A DNA stretch of 64,000 bases, from the NCBI GenBank assembly GCA_003991915.1, contig RQTK01000033.1, forward strand, positions 498,505-562,504. The letters are read 5' to 3'. This DNA comes from Elysia chlorotica (lineage: Eukaryota; Mollusca; Gastropoda; Plakobranchidae). Below the pieces are notes generated by a model. It was not told the origin of the DNA and did no database searches. It saw only the letters and a program-made list of their open reading frames with translations. This document shows positions 46,238-57,868 of this stretch, in pieces. Each line of letters begins with the position of its first letter. Position 1 is the first letter of the stretch. The position numbers and the translations under genes were made by a program.

Positions 46238-48324
46238 ATTTTATATGTTCATGTTGAGCTTCGTTTTTCGATATAGTTTTCTAAATTGTGTTTTCCATGT
46301 CGCTTACCATTGGGCTTTTCTCAGTTAAAAACGTACTTAAACATTTATACTGCCGATTTACTTTTTTGCAGGGAAACATTGAATTTGCTATTTTTTTTAA
46401 AGTTTTCTCTTACCTTCATGTAACATTAATAATCTCATGAATTCAATAAATTTTATTTTGTACTTTAAACGATATTTTGAAGAAATTAATTATTAATCAT
46501 CGTGTTAAGACATAACCACGTGAGGCACCCAGGGGGAATCGTCACAAATTGCAGTTATAAGTTTTGAGCTAGCGCACTGTAAACATCGAAAACTAATCCA
46601 CATTAATCTTTTTTTTTTATTTTTAATAAAAATGATAATCTGTGGTTTAATAAATGATAGAGTTGTAAATTTTAAGCTAACAATGTGTAGTTTATACTTG
46701 TAAATTCCCACTTGTGCATGATACACCGTTGTTACCTCACACATAAATATACCTTCACTTCAATCCAATACAATTTATAAAAGAATTTTTGTTGAATTTT
46801 ATTTTAGTTCCAATAGTAGATGGGAGTTAGGGAAATTAATGGTGTTTGCGGGATGGAAAAGGCTTTAGGAATTGAAACGAAAAGGTATATATTATCAACT
46901 TTTTCATGCTGTGAAAATCACTTATAGAAAGTCATTGTAATTTGTGTTTAATGTTAATCATTTTTTTCTTTAAATTGGGTGTGATTGCTTATTGTAATAT
47001 TCGTTTGAACATTGTTGATAAGTTATAAAAAAAATGGAAGTACATACTACTAAAGAACAAAGATAAAGCCTATATAGCGCTGAGGTTGGACGTTAAGCAA
47101 CAAAGAAAAGTAACACACATGCTATTGCGAGAATTAAGTTGGCTTATTTCTATCTTTTTGTTTTACAATTATTAACCATTGTGCATTTGTACGTTACAGT
47201 TTTCACGCTTAAAAAATCGATATAAATATCGCATGAAATGGCAAAACGAGAGTAAGCCTGGTGTATAGATCTACAGTTTGTCAATTGAATGGATTAAAAA
47301 ACATTACGGTATGATTGTGGCAGGAGTCAATAATACTTTAATCAACGCCAGGCCATTCATTAAATGCTGTCAGAACACTGTGACTGATTAAAATTGGTCA
47401 GTCGGTAGCGTGACAAAACAAAACAAAACAAAACAAAACAGGGATTAGGAAACAAATGTTCCCCAACCTTCTGTAAATAGCCCAACTTTACTTCCGTTTC
47501 ACAAAATAATTGAAAAATGTCGATCGTAAGTTGGCCTTTGTTTGCGAAACAAAGCGTCTTTGAATGATGGGGAAAAACCAATTTGCATTGATCTTACGGC
47601 GCAATTGTTTACCTTTGTAATAGGTCGAGAGCGAAGCTAATACACATCAAGTTTTAAGTCGACTTCAGCAGCCGTTTTGCTATTTGCTCGGTAAATAAAA
47701 TTGAAGCTTTTTTATTACAATTATACGGTTCTCCCTTACATTAGTATTGACATGCAAATTGCGGCCTACAAATTATTCTTTTTTAATCCAGTCATGTTAA
47801 AAGCTCCAGTCGTGTTGAATAGTTAATGTTTCTGCCGTTGCTGGATTAATCCATGGCATTACGTGATTCAGAGATGCCAATTATAAGCCCAAAAATCATA
47901 TCAGCACGTATTTTCTCACACTTTTTAAAATTAAAACGTATACTTTGATATATAACAGAAACTAGCATTGATGTTATTTCTGTATTACAGCTTCACATTA
48001 TAGCCGTTACTGTGCTGACGTGCCGTGAAGAATCGTATCGCAGCCTTGAAACCTGTAGGTAGTTGAAAGTGGTATCATTCAAGATCAGTTTTTTTGGGAT
48101 CGTCAGTTAAACGTTGCATTAGCTAACTACACATCGCAAGCCTTATTGTTCTTAGATCTTAAGAAGAGTTGTCATCTTCCTCTATGTATCTCTCACCATC
48201 CTAGATCTATACATCTTCTTCTTCACGGTGAATATGAAACATCACAAAGAAGGGACAGATCATTATTAAAAAAAAGGGCCAGAACAATAAAAACTCGTTT
48301 GTACAACCCTTTACCACCATTGCA
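46238..48324. other. AT-rich DNA with two small repeats
   Basis: Unique AT-rich sequence except for a SINE tail fragment at 47066-47108 (AAAGCCTATATAGCGCTGAG, GTTGGACGTTAAGCAAC) and an (ACAAA)n microsatellite at 47412-47440. A lysine/arginine-rich open frame near 48146-48343 has no recognised family. Confidence 0.6.
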
Positions 48325-48859
48325 ACCAAACTGTAACACTTAACATTTGTTTTTGGGGGTATGTGTATGCTTGTATACTATTTATATTCGTAAAAAGATA
48401 TGCTTTTCTAAATAATAATTGTGTACGTCGGACAGTGTATAATTTCAAATGCATTACAAATTAATGTATATAAATGTTAATTTTATTATAGTGTTTTTTT
48501 AAATTTAATTATCCATATTGTCAAATTGAAAATGTTATGTATAATATTATGATTGACCAAGCAAAATGCTATACACAAATGCAATACCCAGTGTCCCAAC
48601 AATATATGTAGTTGAAAACGCAGCTCTAGCTCACGAATATCACATCACACCATCTCTTTCTCCGTGCCTTTCCGGTCCATTGCTTTCCACCCGGAAGTAT
48701 TTTTGCGACGCTTGTACCGCCCCAGAATTCCTTTCATTGCTAGTGGTGATTGAACCAGGTCTATCTAGCCAATATTGCCCCGACCTGGGATCAAACGGAA
48801 ACGGTTATTGGGAGTCGTTTAGCTCGGGTATATGTTTGCTGCGGCCCTACATAGAGTGT

Positions 48860-49670
48860 TCAAAGTAATCGTGGGCGCAGTTATTGACTGCTGTTATTAT
48901 GATTGGTTGGGAGGTAGTAAGTACAACGAGGACCTAGATGTAGTTAGATGACATTTTCGAGCACCTGTCTGTCTCATATTAGAACTTACTATCGGAGGAG
49001 ACGAGTTAGAACATACTGAATGTGTGGTCTCAGCCGCAAATATTTACTGCTGTTTTTAGTAATAGAGATAAAGATAGTTATTGTAAAGAGGTACTTGCTA
49101 GATGCATAATTTTATTTACATGCCATGGTTGAAAGTAGTACGCGAGGAGACGAGAAAAACAAAATTACAACAACAAAAACATAAAGTGATGGAGTTGTCG
49201 CCGGAGCAACTAACTGCTGTGTATAGGGTTTGTGTTAAAGGTAGTAAGTATAGATAGGAACTAGGTGTATTTGGATGCTATATACATGCGCCTAAATCTG
49301 TGTTATATATCAAATTTTACTACAAGTGGGGGCGAAAATTACAAGAACATACATAGAGTGAGTGAGTGGTCCTTAGCCTAATGATTGTCTACTCTTTCTA
49401 GTAATGGGGATAAAGGATAGTAAGTACAATGAGATGCCCTAGTCAGTCAACTAAATCCATTTCCTAGTTTAAATTACTATCTAAAGAGACCACAATAAGT
49501 AGATAGAGAGCCTGCATTAGAGTGTCTGAGTGGTCGCCAGCCTAATTATTTACTTCTGTTTCTAGTGGTGGTTGTAAAAGAAGTAATTACAATGACAAAC
49601 TAGGATTGTATTTGAATGCTAGAGTCAGACGCCTAAATGATTATTTCATCCCGAGTAAATAACATAAGGC
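48860..49670 (+). repeat. Five ~166-bp tandem repeats
   Basis: The GGTAGTAAGTAC-like point of the unit falls at 48914, 49073, 49241, 49416 and 49580, giving steps of 159, 168, 175 and 164 bp. Other shared words are TTTACTGCTGTTTCTAGTAA-like, GGAACTAGGTGTATTTGGAT-like, CGCCTAAATC, TCAACTTACTATC-like and GAGTGAGTGGTCGCC-like. The units are substantially diverged from each other, more than the two 1.59-kb copies are, so the array is older than the large duplication. Confidence 0.85.
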
Positions 49671-49754
49671 CCTTAGTACAACTCGCCGAAAAAAACATAA
49701 TCATGAATAACAAGGCTTACGACGCGTCGAAAGCTACGCCGACGTTGTACTTAC
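49671..49754. mobile_element. MITE-like element at the end of the repeat array
   Basis: The left end CTTAGTACAACTCG and right end GACGTTGTACTTAC mirror each other. The inner sequence is AACAAGGCTTACGACGCGTC. The counterpart in copy 2 (51203-51302) keeps about 18 bp more (ATTATGGTATGTAACA) at the left. Confidence 0.75.
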
Positions 49755-49915
49755 AGCGCCTAGAATTGTAGTCGGTGGCTTTGGTAGTGAGCAAAGCTAG
49801 ACTTATCTGCGCGGGCCGCAAGAAAAACAAAAACGATAATGGAAATTGTTTGGTTCGAGGTCCTTTGGTGTGAGCGATAATTGCCGTTCACAATTTAACG
49901 GTACTATTTCAGCGA

Positions 49916-51461
49916 ACCAAACTGTAACACTTAGCCTTTTGTTTTTAGGGGTATGTGTATGCTCGTATATCTTTTATATTCGTAAAAAGGTATCCTTTTC
50001 TAAATATTAATTGTGTACGTCGGACAGTGTATAAATCCAAATGTATTACACATGTATATAAATGTTAATTTTATTATTGTGCTTTTTTTAAAATTTATTT
50101 ATCCATATTGTCAAATTGACAATGCTATGTATAATATTATGAACGACCAAGGAAAATGCTATACACAAATGCAATACCCACTGTGCAAACTCAGCACTAG
50201 CTCACGAATATCACATCACATCATCTCTTTCTCCGTACTTTTCCGGTCCATTGCTTTCCACCCGGAAGTAGTTTTGCGACGCTTGTACCGCCCCAGAATT
50301 CCTTTCATTGCTAGTGGTGGCCGAACCAGGTCTATGTAGCCAATATTGCCCCGACCTGGGATCAAACGGAAACGGTTATTGGGAGTCGTTTAGCTCGGGT
50401 ATATGTTTGCTGCGGCCCTACATAGAGTGTTCAGAGTAATCGTGGGCGCAGTTATTGACTGCTGTTTCTAATGATGGGTTGGGAGGTAGTAAGTACAACG
50501 AGGACCTAGATGTAGTTAGATGACATTTTCGAGCACCTGTCTGTTTCATATTAGAACTTACTATCGGAGGAGACGAGTTAGAACATACTGAATGTGTGGT
50601 CTCAGCCGCAAATATTTACTGCTGTTTTTAGTAATAGAGATAAAGATAGTAAGTGTAAAGAGGTACTTGCTAGATGTATAATTTTATTTACATGCCATGG
50701 TTGAAAGTAGTACGCGAGGAGACGAAAAATACAAAATTACAACAACAAAAACACAGAGTGATGGAGTGGTCGCCGGAGCAACTCACTGTTGTTTATAGGG
50801 ATGGTGATTAAAGGTAGTAAGTATAGATAGGAACTAGGTATATTTGGATGCCGTATACATGCGTCTAAATCTATGCCATATTTCAACTTTTACTTCACGA
50901 AGAGAAGAAAATTACTAGAACCTACATAGAGTGAGTGAGTAGTCGTTAGCCTAATGATTGTCTGTTGTTTCTAATAATGGGTATGAAGGGTAGTAAGTAC
51001 ATAAAGAAACTAAGTGTATTTACATCCCATAGTTGGTCGACTAAATCTATTTCATAGTTCAACTTACTATCTAAATACATGTAGCTGTTTCTAGTGGTGG
51101 TGGTAAAGGTAGTAATTACAATCACTAACTAGGATTGTATTATTGAATGCTAGAGTCAGGCATCTAAATAATAATTTCACCCAGAGAAACTAACATAGGG
51201 CCGTAAGTACAACATTATGGTATGTAACAACTCGTCGAAAAAACATAATCATGAATAACAAGGCTTACGACGCGTCGAAAGCTACTCCGGCGTTGTACTT
51301 ACAGCGCCTAGAATCGTAGTCGGTGGCATTGGTAGTGAGCGAAGCTAGACTCATCTGCGCAGGGCCGCAAGAATAACAACAATGATAATGGAAATTGTTT
51401 GGTTCGAGGTCCTTTGGTGTGAGCGATAATTGCCGTTCACAATTTAACGGTACTATTTTAA
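49916..51461 (+). repeat. 1.59-kb tandem duplication, copy 2
   Basis: The partner of 48325-49912. Repeat points fall at 50486, 50645, 50814, 50990 and 51109; the last step is only 119 bp, reflecting a ~45-bp deletion that explains the shorter length of this copy. Open frames in the left region are in different frames in the two copies, so no protein is conserved. It ends with the same hairpin (51433-51450). Confidence 0.88.
51203..51302. mobile_element. MITE with GTAAGTACAAC ends
   Basis: Left end GTAAGTACAACATTATGG, right end TCCGGCGTTGTACTTAC. The inner TCGTCG and ACGCGTCGAAAGCTA match the element in copy 1. Confidence 0.8.
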
Positions 51462-51883
51462 CGGTTAGCAGTTAGAAATGAGTTAGAGCTAGAGCAAGCT
51501 GTGATGTTGTTTGTTTTGCTTCGTGCTGCTGTTTGGTGAATGTTTTGTAAATGGAGTTGGTTTTCACCCCCACCCCTCAGAATGTTTTACAAAACAAAAC
51601 AAACCAAAAACCACAAAAACTTTCGTCCAGTGTACTTAAAAGAGACTTACTACTGAAAAATACAGTTACATATGTTGTTTTTTTTCGTTTGTTTTGCTTT
51701 TGTTTCTGTTTTTTTGTTTTCCACACACGGACTGTGTTACTATTGTTTGGCAGCTGTAGTTTTTTGTTGTTCTGTTTTTGTTTTGTTTCTCCACTCTTCG
51801 GAATGTAAGCAAAGGGCCAGAAAGTTTAAAGCATTCTAGTTGAGGTTATTCAGTTTATCTTCTGTATAAAAATCATCAAAAAA

Positions 51884-51885
<2 letters not shown>
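51462..51885. other. No gene seen; GTTTT-rich stretch
   Basis: Plus-strand T-rich sequence with many TTTTGTTTG-type words at 51670-51790. The 85-codon Phe/Cys-rich open frame here reflects that composition. Confidence 0.6.

Positions 51886-51887
<2 letters not shown>

Positions 51888-51956
<69 letters not shown>
51888..51956. repeat. (CT)n microsatellite
   Basis: A pure CT run of about 35 units. Confidence 0.98.
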
Positions 51957-51959
<3 letters not shown>

Positions 51960-52114
51960 ATACTGCAGTTATAGTTGTTAATGTGTGTTTTGTACATTTC
52001 AATGACTTTTAGTTTTAATTATATATGTACTTGTTCATGTGTTGGGGCCTTCACAAACGAGGTATTATAATATCAATATTCAGCCTAAGCAAGGCCCATA
52101 CAAAATCTTCTTTA

Positions 52115-52481
52115 TGCACAACAGTTTCTTTTTCTTTCTAAACATTTATTGAACGGTTCGCAATAGAAACACATTAGAAATGATAAGTTTGTAAATCTTA
52201 TTTACACAGAAATAGACACACATTTAAGTACTTCAAGTTTTAGCTTTAGTTTTTTAGTTTTATTCTTATTAGATATTCATAGGCGAATTGCATATTCATT
52301 GTCTCGTGAACTTATTCCATACGAGTTTCGAGTGTACAATAATTTAATTGTGATACATAATGCGTCGCAAGTACAATGTTGTCTTTTAATATACAAACAA
52401 AAAGTCTTAAGAAAAGTTATAAGCTAACGTTTTGCTTTCGACATGATGGCTTTATTTTAAAGGGTTGAACAGCAAGGCGGA
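52115..52481 (-). mobile_element. 367-bp dispersed repeat, copy A (possible retroposon)
   Basis: It is nearly identical to 57869-58235, 5.75 kb away. On the minus strand it begins CCGCCTTGCTGTTCAACCC and ends with CGTTCAATAAATGTTTAGAA, then AGAAAAAGAAAC. An AATAAA signal therefore lies about 10 bp before an A-rich stretch, as in a polyadenylated RNA-derived insertion. GTTCAACCC near the 5' end resembles a Pol III B box. No protein is encoded. It could also be a fragment of a longer element. Confidence 0.8.
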
Positions 52482-52515
52482 AGAGGAGGACGAGGAGGAC
52501 GAGGAAGAGATCGGT
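52482..52515. repeat. Short (GAGGAC)n tract
   Basis: GAGGAGGACGAGGAGGACGA directly abuts the 367-bp repeat. Confidence 0.8.
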
Positions 52516-53443
52516 GTAAAGTTGACACCACTAATTAAGCTAAATGTCGTCGTAATCTTTTCTGATGTTGATTGGTTCTCATTTATTACAATATATAACC
52601 AATAGTACTATTACCTTTTGGGCCTTCTCCCTAAATTTACTTGCAATATACCTCAATTTTTTGCATCAAAGATTGCTTTCAAGACCTCAACTGTGACTGG
52701 GGGAACTCCTCGCTAGCTCGTTGAAGTACAAGTACAAGACTAGTACATATTATACGTAACTACAACTAATTAACGATATGCACTCAGTGAACAGTCTATT
52801 GACTTGTCCACAGAGAGACCAAACAACGTTGGACATCCTGTTTTGCTCAGTATGAACCTCTCTTGGGGAATTATTACAGGCATAACTTCATATTCAGACC
52901 CCCCCCCCCCACCCCACCTTTCTTAAAAAATCAATGTACTAAAGACTTTAGAGAAAACCGTAGCTCTTTTGCCCACTCCAACAAACACAGTAGACCGCAC
53001 GCGATTGGATAAGAGAGAAAAGCAGAACTTATCATTGCAACAACACTTTCAATGTTCAATAAAATGAATACGCATTTGTTATTTTCCGTTCAGTTCCATA
53101 CGCCCACTACGTAAAATGCATACCTAGTACTAGGGCCCCTGTCTCTGTCTCGACGTGATCTTTTGATTTCGCCATACATAGATTTAATTAGAAGTAGAAA
53201 AAGAGAATTTTGTATGCGCCTCATGTAACAACTTAATAGTTAAAACGATTAAGAGATAGTGTTTCCAGACAAATTATTACCATTGTTTTTCTTCAATGTT
53301 TCTTTTTGTCTACAAAACGCCCTTGTTTACCTAGCACTAAAAATAATCAGACGAGAAATTCTATCCAATCACCAGGGGTACCTACTGTTAACCTGACATC
53401 TCTTAGTCCAGCTGTCAAACAAACAACGCTCTGCTTCCATCTG

Positions 53444-53445
<2 letters not shown>
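52516..53445. other. No gene seen
   Basis: Unique sequence with a ten-base C run near 52900. No feature was recognised. Confidence 0.5.
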
Positions 53446-53499
<54 letters not shown>

Positions 53500-53500
53500 G
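53446..53500. repeat. (CT)n microsatellite
   Basis: A pure CT run followed by degenerate CTTTCTCTC words to about 53540. Confidence 0.97.
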
Positions 53501-54535
53501 TTTTACCTCTAGTTTTCTCTCGCTTTCTCTCCCAACTTCTCTACATAGGCCTACATGCACCTACGCAATACATACCCTTTCTCCCCCGATGCCAGTCTTG
53601 TTTCCAACATCACATAAATTAAAACAAAAGACTAAATGATTTGGAACGGCACATTAGCCGAGCAAAGGGCCATCACTCTAGCTAGACAGTAACCAAATCT
53701 TCCCCGAGAGACTCCTGTTAATAAAACGTTTACCGAACACAACGCGGTCAGAATACCAATGTTTATTCAGCTTGTACCGGGCTACGGGAGATAATACCCT
53801 TGGCGATTGGTCTAAACATCAGCCTATTTGATTAAGTGCCCCTTGTACAGGCGGGAAAGCCGCTCTCCTGCGCCTGATGTATTATTTACATAAAACTGAC
53901 AACACTTCCGCTGGGAAATTAAGCCGCGTTTACGTCACACGGGGTTGTGTTCAGTACTTGACTCCGGCAGATAGATGAGAATACATCAATGTACGCAGGT
54001 TTTTTCCTGAAGGTATTGTTACATCCAGGACTTCATCAAGGTCAATTAAAGTTTCATAAATTTATATACAGTAACATCAATTTCGAGAGGAATGATTTAT
54101 GGATGGATATGCCATGAACAATCCAGTTCAGTGGCAAATAAAAAAATGAACAATCCAGTTCAGTGGCAAATAAAAAAATAAAAAAGTCTATTATCCAAAG
54201 TTTCTCGAGTTTGTAAGCAATAGTGATTGATTTGTAATCGATAAAATTCATAAACCATGAGAACAAGGTGTCTATCAATCTGTCATTTGGCCGTAAGATC
54301 AAAGTATATGGTGTACATTTGTCTGGCTAGATTGAATCTGCCAATCACTCTGAATGTTGGCTTTTCTCCGCGTTGATAGGTTATCGACTTCATCTAGATA
54401 AGAGTTGTCTTTGGTCGAAATTTCTCCTAGTTGATAACTAATGGGTTATAAGAAATATACTATACAAGGATGGGACCCCAGGGTGGATATCCAGGATTTG
54501 GTCATCACAATGAACTAACACTGACTCAGCTCAGC
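53501..54535. other. Unique DNA; small 32-bp tandem duplication
   Basis: A block at 53700-53990 has a more balanced base composition and no repeat match in the window. GAACAATCCAGTTCAGTGGC, followed by AAATAAAAAAAT, occurs twice at 54115-54178. No gene was recognised. Confidence 0.6.
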
Positions 54536-54539
54536 CGGT

Positions 54540-54630
54540 ATTAAAAAATATGGTGATCAACGTGGGCATCGAACCCGTAACCTTCCGATAAAAATTCGTG
54601 CGCTCTACCTCATCTGCTTCAGTGGCAATT
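54540..54630 (-). mobile_element. tRNA-derived SINE head with partial body
   Basis: The minus strand has A box GCAGATGAGGTAGAGCGCAC, B box ACGGGTTCGATGCCCACG, then a GAGTCAGTGTTAGTTCATTG-like body that also follows the head at 55175-55245. This body differs from the main SINE family, so it is a second SINE type. Confidence 0.7.
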
Positions 54631-55119
54631 TATCTTTATTGATACGCAAGAATCTGTGGCATTAGCACAGAACGCCCCGCTGCTAAAACCTTTCACTTAA
54701 TTAAGGGTCGCTGGTTCGGTTATTGTGACAGTGGACTCAATGACCAATAATAATCAACACTAATCTAAAAGTCCGAGAGGTTTCTAATAATCAATACAGA
54801 TCTCGCGACAACGGGGCTCGTAGCGTAGACTAAGATGAAAGGTAAGGCAATCAGCACCGGCGTCCAATCATAGCTCTATCCTAGACTTATGGAGCCAATG
54901 AGCTATCAGAAATCCCTATGCCTAGAAGTCATGATTAAGTCACCCGTTGTCGTTGTGGGTATCGCAAAGCCAGCAATGCGTGACACTCAAGTTCATTACA
55001 AAAATATTTAGTCTGAGATAGCGACGCTTTTCCCCAGATTAACGTCTACTGGATCTTAAAGGATTTCCTATACGTCATCGGGAGTCTAGAGCGAAATACC
55101 GAGAACTTAGCCACTCCCA
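54631..55119. repeat. Copy of the 7.4-kb repeat and decayed flanks
   Basis: At 54850-54985, GCCAATGAGCTATCAGAAAT, AGTCATGATTAAGTCA and GGGTATCGCAAAGCCAGCAA match the repeat at 7370-7480 and, inverted, 6925-7035. A tRNA-like stretch (GGGTCGCTGGTTCGGTTATT) lies near 54705. The region is probably a mosaic of old elements. Confidence 0.55.
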
Positions 55120-55245
55120 TTGAACTAACACTTACCCAACCAATGAGTAAAAAGTCGAGACGGCTGGAACCTGAGCTAGAATCAAAGCCCTAACTTTCCG
55201 ATAAGAAGCCGCGCTTAGATCACCGCGCCCCTCATCTGCATCAGT
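55120..55245 (-). mobile_element. tRNA-derived SINE head with partial body (second type)
   Basis: The minus strand has GATGCAGATGAGGGGCGCGG and GTGATCTAAGCGCGGCTTCT (anticodon arm). Next comes AAGTTAGGGCTTTGATTCTA (B box, decayed), then GGTAAGTGTTAGTTCAATGG. The partner is at 54540-54630. Confidence 0.65.
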
Positions 55246-55409
55246 GGTAAGATCTCGATTGTTCTAACCTCTAAACATTAACAGTACAAGGTAGCCGCAA
55301 TGACCAATGGTGACCACGCATTCCACCAGCATCCATCAGAGCACAAACTGACCAAAGCTCTATACGCGATACTTCATATTCCCAAGAAGACCCTATAAAG
55401 GCCTAAATA

Positions 55410-55586
55410 GAGACAGTGCGGGGATATCATGACTATGTCTGAACTTGTCACATTAAAATGACACCAACCCAGCATGTAGGGGGCGAAATCAGACATTATA
55501 ACAAAATTGTGCCCGAAAGGAAGTTCGAACCGGATATGCCCTTGATAGAAGTCCTACGCTTTTCCATTGCCCCAGTCAGCCACCCC
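55410..55586 (-). mobile_element. tRNA-derived SINE, tail missing
   Basis: The minus strand has head GGGTGGCTGACTGGGGCAAT and GGAAAAGCGTAGG, B box CCGGTTCGAACTTCC, body TTTCGCCCCCTACATGCTGG, GTTGGTGTCATTTTAATGTG and CATGATATCCCCGCACTGTC. It stops at TCTCT, without the TCAGACG-to-tail part. Confidence 0.87.
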
Positions 55587-57030
55587 CTCCCCTTTTTCCC
55601 ACCCCCACACACTTTTTTCCACCCCGCCCCCCTTCCGCCCAATGAGATCCGTTGGTCTGTACTGTATCGCTCGAAACTCCGTACTCTAGATCGTTAGGAC
55701 AGACCACTGCACAATCTGTATAAGCCATCAAAGGGAGATCATTGGTGATTTCCATTAGAGATGAAAGCTTTTAAAGGAATTGATGCGATCTCCCTGCTAG
55801 GTTTGATAGGACAGGGTCACCGTCCCAGGTTTCTCTCTGAGTGATTTACTCTACAGAGACTGTTCCATGATTAACGCTCGATAAAATTGAGCGGTGAGTA
55901 GAGGAGAGAGGATCAAGGATATGGATGCCACAGTAGTACTACCCTGAAACCATCCTTTCTCAAGAAATGGCTAAAAAATCTCAGTGATTCTTAACTAAAA
56001 TGTGTATTTATTAAATTAAGAATAACTTTGTTATGACTGAATCTTTTAACAAATGTTTTTCTGAGAATGTCTAGAATTTGGGTGGAACTGTATCATGAAC
56101 ACTGGTACTTAAGGTGAGGCATGCAAGTAATTTTGATTTATTTTATATAACAAAACGAAACATGGAGTACCGAAAATGTTCTTTAAATCAATGGTAACAA
56201 TAATAAAAAAAAAGCAATCTGTTTAAAATTACGAAAAAAGCTGCAAAGAGCTAAAAAGAGCAAGAGTGTAATTCAACTCAAACACAGTTTTGACAAAGAC
56301 ATAAAAAGAAAGTCAGAATGCACTTTTTAAAAATATCAAGTAAGTTCGCCCATAAACTACATAACTATAATAACTTCACTTTGGAAAATTTGAATAGAAG
56401 CCTGTTGTTAAGGTAAATATGACAACCCAGACAGTCAAGACTAAAAATGGAGAAAGTAAAATAATGATAAACCACCTTAGTTTTTTTACAGCAGCTAAAA
56501 CGACATACAAACTATCAAAGACAATTCGACTGTCTGAAAATATAAAATTGGTTGTAATCGAACTAACCATGCCGCAATCGCAAACTCATCTCTATTAGGA
56601 AAATCAATTAGGAATCAGTATAAATATGGTAGAAATAAACAAAAAAAAAACTGTTTAATCAATCTAATCATAAAAGGTCTAAATATGACAGTAACTGAGT
56701 AAGGGCAAGGTAAGTGATAAAGTTACCAAACTGAGTTAGATATAAACATGCCCGCCTTTACCAATACTTTACTGGAACCAAAAAATTCCCAAAAAATGTT
56801 ATATTACCCAGTTTTTAGCAGCAAATTGCTAAATTATATAGCTTTGAGCACTGACGGGGGAATGGATCAGTCACACAGACAGACAGAACGCATAAATCGA
56901 GGCAAGAAATATTCGTTCCTATTTGAGAGCGCTTGGAAGAAACAAGGACAGCAAGTCATTTTGTGCAAAGACTTGTAGTCTAGACAGGAATAGGGCGCCA
57001 TAAAGGTCTCAAGTGTATTAAGTGTATCAA
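55587..57030. other. No gene seen
   Basis: C-rich stretch at 55585-55640, then unique AT-rich sequence. Open frames are short and unrecognised. Confidence 0.5.
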
Positions 57031-57059
57031 ATAGTCAGACGTTACATAGTGCAACATGG

Positions 57060-57200
57060 CTCACATGTGTTACACGAGTTTACAGAGGTCACAGGGGACA
57101 CATGAGGTCACAGGGGTCATTTGATTACATGAGGTCACAGGGGTCATTTGATTACATGAGGTCAAATAGGTCACAAGTTTACCTGAGTTCACTGAAGTCT
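57060..57200 (+). repeat. GGTCACAGGGG-type short tandem repeat
   Basis: CATGAGGTCACAGGGGTCAT, followed by TTGATTA, occurs twice in tandem (27-bp unit). Looser copies on both sides (GAGGTCACAGGGGACA, GAGGTCAAATAGGTCACA) extend it. Confidence 0.82.
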
Positions 57201-57792
57201 CAAGAGTGTTACGTCGAGTACCCACTGATGTCACACGCGTTACGCATAGCCTTTGTGATCACAGGCTTGGAAGAAGTACTAAGTTCAACAATTTCTGATA
57301 CCTCGATTATATTCCTGAGAGACTCCCACCAGAACTCAACATTGGCCACCTATTCGCTCAGCCATTACGCTAAGTCGAGTGATAGCTTCCAAGCATACGC
57401 CAAAAAATGTATTGCTACGCATTAATTTTTGTTACAATTTTTGCCTTTTTTTACACTCTCGGTGCTATTAAGGTTGGCAGCTTTGAGCATAGGCCTAACC
57501 CTCATGACGCAGTTTGCTCACGTAAGGGCACGTGCATTACATTCGGCGTTCCTCGTCCACTGGGGTTATTTAGCGTGAGGTCCACAGAGGGACATGGAAA
57601 CTGGTGATGTTACGACATAGCCTGTTCGCTTAACGACACCGTATTTTGGTAATCTAAAGTCACATGTACAGGCACGGGGATTAAATTGGTGGGAGGGTCA
57701 AGTGGTGGACGTAATGGTGGTGTCCTTGATGTAGGAGGTGGACATGTTTTGATGGTGGTGGTGGTGGTTGTGGTGATGAAAGTGATGATGAC

Positions 57793-57867
<75 letters not shown>
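57118..57867 (+). repeat. Duplicated segment, copy 1, ending in (GAT)n
   Basis: It matches 58236-59058 closely, including GTGTTACGTCGAGTACCCAC, CGTTACGCATAGCCTTTGTG, AGGCCTAACCCTCATGACGC, CACGGGGATTAAATTGGTGG, TGATGTAGGAGGTGGACAT and the (GGT)n-(GAT)n end. A ~107-codon open frame is shared. It differs by many amino-acid changes and one copy ends early, so it looks non-coding. The (GAT)n array is at 57794-57867. Confidence 0.9.
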
Positions 57868-57868
57868 T

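Larger units (their letters stand above)
48325..49912 (+). repeat. 1.59-kb tandem duplication, copy 1 (pearl/Helentron-like element, inferred)
   Basis: It begins ACCAAACTGTAACACTTA and ends near the hairpin CCGTT-8 nt-AACGG at 49884-49901. It matches 49916-51461 in order and orientation with an offset of 1591 bp and high similarity. Parts are a ~540-bp left region, five ~166-bp tandem repeats (48860-49670), an inverted-repeat element (49671-49754) and a ~150-bp right region. Elements with ~160-bp core repeats between unique arms are known from bivalves as pearl elements, now placed with Helitron/Helentron elements. Assignment here is by architecture only. Confidence 0.8.

Noticed and set aside
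48566..50339. Genes in the left arms of the 1.59-kb copies (48566-48868 and 50013-50339)
   Set aside because: The open frames use different reading frames in the two near-identical copies, so no protein is conserved.
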